46,893 nt of DNA from Synergistota bacterium (GTDB taxonomy: Bacteria > Synergistota > GBS-1): the NCBI GenBank assembly GCA_021159885.1, contig JAGHDO010000038.1, positions 1 to 46,893 of the forward strand. Direction: 5' to 3'. The position numbers and the translations under genes were made by a program. The notes under the pieces are model-generated. The model was given only the letters and a program-made list of their open reading frames with translations, ran no database searches and had not been told where the DNA came from. Every line of letters begins with the position of its first letter. Position 1 is the first letter of the stretch. Positions 24,541 to 31,201 of the stretch are shown one piece after another.

Positions 24541-25946
24541 CTCGCTTCACCCCCAAGCTCCCTTATTATCACTGAGCTCATTCCCTTTATCGCCTTTGGT
24601 GTTATCTTTTTAAGCTTCTTTGATAGAAGTATCAGGATGAGTCTCTCCATAGAGTTTTCTAACCCATTTAGGGTATATCCTCCTTCCACCATTTGCTTTT
24701 TCCTAACTGCATCCACTATAAACTCGACGATTTCCTTGTCCTTAAGCGGTTCGAGCATCTTCCTATAGCCAGGCTTCATTCTCGAGATTACCTTGGGAAG
24801 TACGTATTCTGATAGTATGATAACAAGATCGTTCAGCTCAAACGGTGGGACCTCGTATATATCAGCCATCTTTGAGAATGCAGGATGATCCAAACGCTTA
24901 TTTAGCTTATTACCCAGAAGGAACACGGGAGCTTTGCCGAGAAGAAGCCTCGTTCCTGTGTATCTGTCTCTCATCTCTTGTCTGAGATAAGGATCTACTA
25001 TGTGGAAGAGGAATTTTTCTGCTTTATGATTAGCGGTTTCTATATCATCAAACAGCATGCATGGATTTATAACACCGCAGGAAACAACACCCTTTAGCAT
25101 CAGGCCAGCATCTTCTTGGGTTCCAAAAAGGTCCTCTAATACTGCTGGCGATAGGGAGATGGAAAAGAAAGGCCAATCAAGTGCCGTTAGAAGCGAGCTT
25201 ATAAGGGTGCTTTTTCCAGTGCCTGTGGGTCCCACAAGAACGATAGCTTTGCTAATTTCCTCAAAGGCGTTGAGTCTGAAGAATATAAACTTAGCGATCT
25301 TCTCCCTTTGAGGCGTGAGCAAAATCCTCTTTCTCATAAGAGCGAGAACGCTGTCTATATCTCTCTCCGGCAGAAATTCTGTGAGATATGGATAAGATAG
25401 AATATATCTATTTCGAGGATGCTTAAGCTCGAAATCCGTTTCTTCGAAGAAAAGATTGTCCAGCGGAGATGCTCTTTTTATCACCTCGACCGCTTCTGGA
25501 TCTGCCAGCGTTAGAAATTCCAGGAGCCTTACCATTTCTCCGGCTGGCAGTCTTAGGAAGGGATCAAGTTTAATTTCGCGGGAAATTAGCCTCTTTAAGA
25601 TTATGCTTCTGTATGGATGATATCTCAGGATTAAGTAAAGCAGAAATATTTTTTCTCCCTCTACCATGTGTACTATTGCATCGTCCTCTTCATCGAGGAT
25701 CTCATCCAGTTCTTCCTCCGAAAAAACATAGCTTATAAGCGGAAAGACATCCGATGGGGAGATTTCTCCTCCAAGTTCTTCTTTAAGCTCTTCAATATAT
25801 CTCGTTATTCTCTTGTAGGAACCCTCGTTGAGGAAGGGAATCTCTTTAAGCTCTTCCTTCACTTTCTCCAGTGGCTCTCTGGCGTCTGGATAGACACTAT
25901 ATATGTATTTCTCCGTTTCTATACCAGCTTTTATGAAATCAAGCAC
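24537..25946 (-). CDS. AAA+ ATPase with Lon-like module, no protease domain
   Basis: A 469-aa cytoplasmic protein starting at GTG 25946 with GGAGG upstream. An N-terminal all-helical acidic region (about 1-210) has no family I recognise; it includes EEELDEILDEEDD. The AAA+ core follows: Walker A GPTGTGKS (239-246), Walker B CMLFDDIE (296-303), then RYTGTRLL and the sensor-1 strand VFLLGNKLNK (Asn346). The spacing and the GVVSCGVINP-x-x-LFDD stretch recall the Lon AAA module, but the chain ends about 120 residues after sensor 1, with no Ser-Lys protease domain. Substrate unknown. It sits between a class II aldolase gene and a small acidic protein gene. Confidence 0.75.
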   Translation of the reverse strand: MLDFIKAGIETEKYIYSVYPDAREPLEKVKEELKEIPFLNEGSYKRITRYIEELKEELGGEISPSDVFPLISYVFSEEELDEILDEEDDAIVHMVEGEKIFLLYLILRYHPYRSIILKRLISREIKLDPFLRLPAGEMVRLLEFLTLADPEAVEVIKRASPLDNLFFEETDFELKHPRNRYILSYPYLTEFLPERDIDSVLALMRKRILLTPQREKIAKFIFFRLNAFEEISKAIVLVGPTGTGKSTLISSLLTALDWPFFSISLSPAVLEDLFGTQEDAGLMLKGVVSCGVINPCMLFDDIETANHKAEKFLFHIVDPYLRQEMRDRYTGTRLLLGKAPVFLLGNKLNKRLDHPAFSKMADIYEVPPFELNDLVIILSEYVLPKVISRMKPGYRKMLEPLKDKEIVEFIVDAVRKKQMVEGGYTLNGLENSMERLILILLSKKLKKITPKAIKGMSSVIIRELGGEAR

Positions 25947-25964
25947 TCCATTTTCGCCTCCCTT

Positions 25965-26573
25965 TTACCATGTTTTAAGCGTCTTTGGTAGAAATTTTTC
26001 GAGACTTTCGCCCGCTTGCAGCAGGTATAGTGCTATCTTTGCTGAATTCTCAAGCGAGCTACAATAGAAAAATGCTTCTTCTAAGGTTTCCGCTGCGGAA
26101 AAGGCGCCGTGCCCCCTTACCATGATTATCGGATAATCCTTGAGGTACTTAGGTATTTCTTTTGCCATTTCGGTCGACCCAGAGCCAAACTCGAAGGAAA
26201 GAACGGGAACCTTCTTAACATGATAAGCTCCTTCGACATCAACCGGTATTATCTCATCGAGGAGCATTGATAGCGCAGTTGCAGCTACGAGATGAGCGTG
26301 GACTATTGCTAATGCATCTGTGACTCTATAGATCTCTCTGTGAACATGTGATTCCGTAGAAGCTATCGCTATCATTCCGTCATCTTCGGTTAAATTGAGC
26401 TCCACGAGGTCATCTTCTTCGAGAAAGCCCAGCATTGATCCTCTTCTCGTTATTATCATTCTGTTTCCGACGCGCACGCTCATATTTCCGCTGTGGGAGT
26501 TCTGTAAACCAGCTACATACATTGCCCACCCTATTTTCTTAAATTCCGCTAAGCTTTTCTTGTCTATAGCCAC
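25965..26573 (-). CDS. Class II aldolase/adducin family protein (fuculose-phosphate aldolase type)
   Basis: A 202-aa zinc aldolase, GTG start at 26573. The catalytic Glu74 (ASTESHVH) and zinc ligands His92, His94 (VHAHL) and His155 (RGHGAFS) are all present, with SGNMSVR (27-33) for phosphate binding. Such enzymes split ketose-1-phosphates into DHAP and an aldehyde; L-fuculose-1-P, 5-deoxyribulose-1-P and methylthioribulose-1-P aldolases belong here, and the substrate cannot be chosen by eye. The gene overlaps the end of the AOR gene by 10 bases, so an aldolase releasing an aldehyde is translated together with an aldehyde-oxidising enzyme. Confidence 0.87.
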   Translation of the reverse strand: MAIDKKSLAEFKKIGWAMYVAGLQNSHSGNMSVRVGNRMIITRRGSMLGFLEEDDLVELNLTEDDGMIAIASTESHVHREIYRVTDALAIVHAHLVAATALSMLLDEIIPVDVEGAYHVKKVPVLSFEFGSGSTEMAKEIPKYLKDYPIIMVRGHGAFSAAETLEEAFFYCSSLENSAKIALYLLQAGESLEKFLPKTLKTW

Positions 26574-28324
26574 TTAGGCTCACCTTCTTTAAATAACTCT
26601 GCGATCTTTTCTTTTGCTGGTATGCCCTTTCGATCCCAACCCCTGTATTCATAATATTCCTGAAGCATTTCTTCAAGAGGAATACCCTTTTTTATTCTGT
26701 CTGGGAGAGTATCATCTTCGTGTGAAAAGCCAAGGCGCAAATTTATAAGCCTTTCAAGGTTGAAAATCCTTTCTCCTATCTTTTGAAGGTCAGAGGAAGT
26801 ATACTCAACTTCCTCTATAACACTTAGAGCTCTTGCCCAGTGGTGCAATGAGGTTGAAAGGAAAGCAAATCTACAGATTATGAGAGAGTCAGCTATAGCT
26901 CCAATGTCTTGTGCTCTTGCAACGTGTGCTCCCTTGCCAAGAGCCTGAAATCTGTTTATTCTTCTCGGCACACCGTATATCTCGAACGAGACGGAAAACC
27001 CCCCGCGTAGATGACACGCTCCTCTGTTCGAAGTCGCGTAGCCCAGTCCCATTCCCAAAGCTCCTCTGGGGTCATAAGCGGGGAGCTCCAGTCCCTTAAC
27101 ATGCATGGCGAATTCCCTTCCACCGGTAATTTCTGAGGCTTTCTTGACGCCGAGCGAAAGAATCTCACCGCGTTCCTTTCTGAACGCTATATCCTCAACG
27201 AGGCTTAATATTCCATTCGTATTGCCAAACTCAACCCCCAAATCGGCTATGCCTCTTTCCTTAAGCTCCATTGCAAATCCTATCACCGAGCCTAAGGATA
27301 TCGTGTCCACGCCGAGGAGGTTTGCCATTTCGTTTAGGGTTATGATAAACGGAAGATCATCTATCTCAAGGTTTGCTCCAAGCGCCCACAGAGTTTCAAA
27401 TTCAGGACCGCTGACTTTTCTTCCATTGAGTTCACATACTCTCTCGCACAGTACTGGACAGCCGAAGCAACCACTTCTGCTTTTTAGAAAGCCTTTCTTT
27501 AGTTTCTCTCCACCGATGGCTTCTGCATTTTTGAAAAATCCTTTCTGGAAGTTTCTCGTTCCCAAAGTCTTAAACGAGTTTATTACTCTCATGGTTCCTG
27601 CGGTTCCGAGAGATGGTAGTAGTTTTGATGTCAGAGGGTGTGTGGTTATAAGACGCATGATTTCATACCTGTAATCGCTAAGTTTCTCGGACCTTTGAGT
27701 TCTTTTCGTCTTTCTTCCGTGCACCGCTATCGCTTTAAGGTTTTTACTTCCGAAAACAGCACCGGCTCCTCCTCTTCCAAATGCTCTTTTACCATTTTCC
27801 ATAACGCAGGCAAATCTAACGGTGTTTTCTCCAGCGGGACCTATCGAAATCACGGAGAGACCCTTTCCGTGTTCTTCTTTGAGCTTTTCGCTTGTTTTAA
27901 GCGTGTCGCTTCCCCAAAGATTGCGAGCACTTCTTACCTCAATACTGCTTTCATCTATCAAAATATACACGGGTTCATGAGCTTTGCCTTCTATTATCAT
28001 AGCGTCATACCCTGCCCTTTTAAGTAAAGTTCCGAAAGTTCCTCCCACGTTTGAATCGAGTATTGTTCCCGTAAGAGGAGAGCGGGTTGTTAGGCTAACC
28101 CTGCCTGTCATAGGTAAGGGGGAGTCGGTCAATGGTCCCGTTGCGATAATTACCGGATTTTCCTCGCTTAGTGGATCGGGAGAATCATTTCCTATCCTTT
28201 CTGAGAAAAGATATGTTCCCAACCCTCTTCCGCCTATAAATCTTTCGCGGACATCCTTCTTTATCGGTATCTCTTCTATCTTCCCGCTTGACAGATTTAT
28301 GTATACAATTTTTCCTTCTTTCAT
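26564..28324 (-). CDS. aor: Tungsten-type aldehyde:ferredoxin oxidoreductase (AOR) 1
   Basis: A 586-aa oxidoreductase; ATG 28324 is chosen because GGAGGGACC stands directly before it (an in-frame ATG lies at 28345). Domain order is typical: N-terminal GGRGLGTYL, the tungstopterin-binding GRGGAGAVFGSKNLKAIAV (183-201), the [4Fe-4S] cysteines Cys286, Cys289 and Cys293 (CFGCPVLC), DPRGALGMGLGYATSNRGACH (about 418-437) and the final cluster ligand Cys484. It oxidises aldehydes to carboxylates with ferredoxin as acceptor, or the reverse. It is cytoplasmic and the second gene of a six-gene operon, overlapping an aldolase gene. Confidence 0.95.
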   Translation of the reverse strand: MKEGKIVYINLSSGKIEEIPIKKDVRERFIGGRGLGTYLFSERIGNDSPDPLSEENPVIIATGPLTDSPLPMTGRVSLTTRSPLTGTILDSNVGGTFGTLLKRAGYDAMIIEGKAHEPVYILIDESSIEVRSARNLWGSDTLKTSEKLKEEHGKGLSVISIGPAGENTVRFACVMENGKRAFGRGGAGAVFGSKNLKAIAVHGRKTKRTQRSEKLSDYRYEIMRLITTHPLTSKLLPSLGTAGTMRVINSFKTLGTRNFQKGFFKNAEAIGGEKLKKGFLKSRSGCFGCPVLCERVCELNGRKVSGPEFETLWALGANLEIDDLPFIITLNEMANLLGVDTISLGSVIGFAMELKERGIADLGVEFGNTNGILSLVEDIAFRKERGEILSLGVKKASEITGGREFAMHVKGLELPAYDPRGALGMGLGYATSNRGACHLRGGFSVSFEIYGVPRRINRFQALGKGAHVARAQDIGAIADSLIICRFAFLSTSLHHWARALSVIEEVEYTSSDLQKIGERIFNLERLINLRLGFSHEDDTLPDRIKKGIPLEEMLQEYYEYRGWDRKGIPAKEKIAELFKEGEPKWL

Positions 28325-28341
28325 GGTCCCTCCTTCCAATC

Positions 28342-29802
28342 TCATCTATATAAGATTTGAAAACGTGCGTGTGCGGGATCCTTTGTGGTAAAGAGTATCC
28401 CGCGCCACGGCGGGATGAGAAAAGAGAGCTTTCTGATATTATTTATGGTTTCTTTATCGGAGTTGAAGTTTTTTGCCAGGATAACGAATTTCGGAATAAG
28501 CTCTTTTAGCTCTTTCAGGCTTAGGTAGGCCCATGGAGAAGCTGGCTCTCCGATTTCTTCACATATATCCGGTGGAAGAACCATTCGGAAGTCCAGATCG
28601 CTTGGGGGTATTAAACCGAGAATTAGCTCCTTTCCTCTCACTCCAAGTGTGAGATCTACTGGCATCACCGCGCTGTAAAAAAGATCCCAGCCCACCTTTC
28701 TTTCTTCTTTAAAAAATCCACCGTTTTTAGCTCTCTTCATAACGGAACCCATCGCTCGCTTCAAGAAAGCTTTAAGTTCGTTCTGGTTCATTTCGCTTAG
28801 ATAATAGGCGTATATTCCGGTGAAGTTGGTCCCTAATATATTGGCATTTCCTCCCACCACGAGATAAAGCTTTCCGGTTAGGAACTTACTGAGTTCATTC
28901 TCGTTTGTGGATAAAGCTTTGTAAAGTTTGTCTATTTCTCCCTTTTTCCTCTTGGGGAGGGTGTTTTTGATTGTTGATATTATCTTATCGCCAGAGACTG
29001 GTACGGCTCCCATAAGAATAATTTTCCCCTTTCCAGGGGGAGAGATGGGGGGTAGCTTACCCTCGCAGACCAGATTTTTAAGTCCCTCACGGGGTTCTAT
29101 TGCACGCAGGTCAAAAATGAATCTTGTCTTTTCATCTCTTCCTTTTCCTTCCAAGATCGAGATCTTTCTCGGTGTTAGCTTGTTCCTCATCCTTAAGTAG
29201 AGGTATACCTGGGGCTTTTTATGAGCTGGAATGAGCCCCTTAAGTCCTCTTGGAGCTTTTGTTTTCCATATGAAGCGTAGTCCGAGCCTAAGTGGATCCA
29301 CTATATTATAAAGAGCTTTTTCATTGTTGCTCAGCATAACATAATCGTTGCCGAAATATGCGTATATCTTTTTATCCTCCATGTCGATGCGATATATCCT
29401 TTTGACTTTTTGAAGCTTCACCCCGGATGCTTTAATTATCTGTAAGGCATTACCGTGTGTTTTTATAATGATAAAAAAGTCTGGCTTGGGGTTTATTTTC
29501 TTTCGAAAGTAGATTGCGCAGGACGCCTCTTTTACGTTTCTGTTTATCATCATCGCTGCGGTTTTAACGTTTTTGAGCTCCTTTTGGGAGAGGTTTCCTA
29601 CGTTAATGGCAAGGTTTTTAAACCAGTTGCCATTTAATATGTTAGTGATTATAGAAACATCGTTTATCTCGAAATATAGTAAGTTCTTTTCGTTTGTTGA
29701 AATAGGAAGAGCGCTTAAGGGGTCTACTTCAAAAGCCCATGAGATATTAATAACCATTAAGATGATAACTCCCGCTACCAAAATTGGTAAGGATCTTTTC
29801 AT
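28342..29802 (-). CDS. Exported protein of unknown function (DUF3352-like)
   Basis: A 486-aa protein with a signal peptide (about 1-23, ending SWA) and no other membrane segment. The rest alternates beta strands and helices, with LLYFEINDVSIITNIL near the N-terminus and a second similar half (KGKIILMGAVPVSG, then LSKFLTGKLYLVVGG). That pattern resembles DUF3352-type two-lobe secreted proteins, but I would not insist on the family. It is the first gene of the AOR/aldolase/AAA+/nucleotidase operon, with a GGAGGT ribosome site and a promoter at 29828-29836. Function unknown. Confidence 0.7.
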   Translation of the reverse strand: MKRSLPILVAGVIILMVINISWAFEVDPLSALPISTNEKNLLYFEINDVSIITNILNGNWFKNLAINVGNLSQKELKNVKTAAMMINRNVKEASCAIYFRKKINPKPDFFIIIKTHGNALQIIKASGVKLQKVKRIYRIDMEDKKIYAYFGNDYVMLSNNEKALYNIVDPLRLGLRFIWKTKAPRGLKGLIPAHKKPQVYLYLRMRNKLTPRKISILEGKGRDEKTRFIFDLRAIEPREGLKNLVCEGKLPPISPPGKGKIILMGAVPVSGDKIISTIKNTLPKRKKGEIDKLYKALSTNENELSKFLTGKLYLVVGGNANILGTNFTGIYAYYLSEMNQNELKAFLKRAMGSVMKRAKNGGFFKEERKVGWDLFYSAVMPVDLTLGVRGKELILGLIPPSDLDFRMVLPPDICEEIGEPASPWAYLSLKELKELIPKFVILAKNFNSDKETINNIRKLSFLIPPWRGILFTTKDPAHARFQILYR

Positions 29803-29827
29803 GCTCTTTCTACCTCCTTTCAGCGGT

Positions 29828-29836
29828 ATTATAACA
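29828..29836 (-). promoter_or_regulatory. Extended -10 promoter of the six-gene operon
   Basis: Minus strand TGTTATAAT, that is a perfect TATAAT (29828-29833) with a TG one base upstream. No good -35 is visible at 16-18 bases. It would start transcription about 20 bases before the exported protein gene. No other promoter was seen before the internal genes down to 22733. Confidence 0.6.
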
Positions 29837-29854
29837 CACGTCAGCGTTCCTGTT

Positions 29855-29883
29855 TTGACTTTTTCTGACCTTCGTGATATAAT
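29855..29883 (+). promoter_or_regulatory. Consensus promoter of smpB-ssrA
   Basis: TTGACT (29855-29860), 17 bases, TATAAT (29878-29883). The predicted transcription start (about 29889-29891) falls 3-5 bases before, or at, the smpB ATG, and no Shine-Dalgarno sequence is present, so the smpB message looks leaderless or nearly so. Confidence 0.82.
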
Positions 29884-29893
29884 TTAACTCGCT

Positions 29894-30340
29894 ATGAGGA
29901 TTATAGCTCAAAATAGAAAGGCACGTCATGATTATGACATTCTGGAAACATATGAGGCTGGAATAGCGCTTAAGGGAAGCGAGATAAAATCTGTGAGAGA
30001 TGGGAGAGTCAATTTGAAAGATAGCTATGCTAAGGTGAAAGACGGTGAGCTCTGGTTATATGATATGCATATCTCTCCTTATGATAAAGCTTCCTATTTT
30101 AATCACGATCCTTTAAGGCCGAGGAAGCTTCTTTTACACAGGAAAGAAATAAATCGCCTTATGGGAAAGGTTCAGGAGAGGGGCTTGACATTAATACCAT
30201 TAAAAATATATATAAATGACAGAGGCTGGGCAAAGGTTGAGCTTGCGCTGGCACGGGGGCGTAAACTTCACGACAAAAGAAAGAAGATTATAGAAAGGGA
30301 GATAAGAAGGGAGCTTGAAAGAGCTTTAAGAAGGAGATAA
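29894..30340 (+). CDS. smpB: SsrA-binding protein SmpB
   Basis: A 148-aa tmRNA partner in ribosome rescue. It has the family order: [12 protein letters not shown] at the N-terminus, [39 protein letters not shown], the KLLLHRKEI region, [32 protein letters not shown] and the basic C-terminal tail that enters the mRNA channel. It lies 4 bases before the tmRNA gene. The start has no ribosome site (see the promoter entry). Confidence 0.97.
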   Translation: MRIIAQNRKARHDYDILETYEAGIALKGSEIKSVRDGRVNLKDSYAKVKDGELWLYDMHISPYDKASYFNHDPLRPRKLLLHRKEINRLMGKVQERGLTLIPLKIYINDRGWAKVELALARGRKLHDKRKKIIEREIRRELERALRRR

Positions 30341-30344
30341 GAGT

Positions 30345-30699
30345 GGGGGCGAATGGTTTCGACGGCACATGGGCGTGCGCGGAGAGCGAGCCGAGGTCCC
30401 GTAACCTCGTAAAACAACGGGGCGAAAGAATAAATGCCGATTACGGTTATGCAATGGCTGCTTAATTAAAGCGGCCCATCCTCTCAGCCTGACGCCGCTA
30501 AGGCTGGGAGGGTGAAAGGGGAAGCGGCTTTTCTCCAGAGGGTTGCCCCGCCTTCTGGAGAGAAAACAATTGGGGCTTTTCGGTAAGGGATCCTGCCCCT
30601 GGGAGACCTTGCCGAGAAAGTAAAAACAGGGGCTACGCTCGTAGGCGCTCCGGCATTATCATGTGTCGGACGCGGGTTCGAATCCCGCCGCCTCCACCA
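30345..30699 (+). ncRNA. ssrA: Transfer-messenger RNA (tmRNA, ssrA)
   Basis: One-piece tmRNA of 355 bases. The 5' GGGGGCG (30345-30351) pairs with CGCCTCC near the 3' end (7 bp with one wobble), followed by ACCA (30696-30699, encoded). The tRNA-like half contains GGTTCGAATCC. The tag frame reads NADYGYAMAA and stops at TAA 30463-30465; the resume codon is probably AAT 30433, but an upstream codon is possible. The CCTCGTAAAA segment before the tag matches other tmRNAs. A T-run (30700-30705) follows the gene. Works with SmpB encoded just upstream to free stalled ribosomes and tag the nascent protein for degradation. Confidence 0.96.
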
Positions 30700-30718
30700 T
30701 TTTTTCTTCTGTGCTGAC

Positions 30719-31201
30719 ATGATTTCTCAAGCTTATCTTAGGGTTCTCTATAAGCTATATGGGAGGCTAAACAATAGTGATGTGAACTGGGTTATTACGG
30801 GGAGCTTTGGTTTTGCTCTTCAGGGCGTTCCCATTAATCCTCGTGATATTGACATTCAAACTGATAAAGAGGGGGCTTATAAAATCGAACGTCTCTTTTC
30901 TGAGTTTGTAGCTAGTCCTGTTCGGTTTTCCTCGGCGGAGAACATTCGCTCCTATTTCGGAGTCCTTGTGATTGACGGGATTAAGGTTGAGATAATGGGG
31001 GATATTCAGAAGAGGGTTGATGATAGATGGGAACCTCCAGTAGACATAAGCAAATATAAGCGTCTTGTAGATGTTGAGGGTATGAAAATCCCAGTTTTAG
31101 ATCTGGAGTACGAGTATCAAGCTTATCTTAAGCTGGGGAGGGTTGAAAGGGCGAGAATGGTGAGGAATTTTTTGGATGGGAAAGGGGAAGAGAGGATTTA
31201 A
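30719..31201 (+). CDS. Nucleotidyltransferase-fold protein
   Basis: A 160-aa protein with minimal polymerase-beta-type nucleotidyltransferase motifs: WVITGSFGFALQG (helix-loop with GS), RDIDIQ (the DxD metal pair) and VEIMGD (third acidic residue). It resembles antitoxin/AbiEii-like or lincosamide-type transferases, but no HEPN partner gene is next to it; instead it abuts the second AOR gene with no gap. No Shine-Dalgarno is seen before ATG 30719 and no own promoter was found, so it may depend on read-through from ssrA. Substrate unknown. Confidence 0.7.
   Translation: MISQAYLRVLYKLYGRLNNSDVNWVITGSFGFALQGVPINPRDIDIQTDKEGAYKIERLFSEFVASPVRFSSAENIRSYFGVLVIDGIKVEIMGDIQKRVDDRWEPPVDISKYKRLVDVEGMKIPVLDLEYEYQAYLKLGRVERARMVRNFLDGKGEERI

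Noticed and set aside
30484-30720. Minus-strand 78-codon frame containing RRRDSNPRP
   Set aside because: It lies antisense to the tmRNA gene; this is the well-known false protein produced from the tRNA-like 3' end and the CCA end of structural RNAs.
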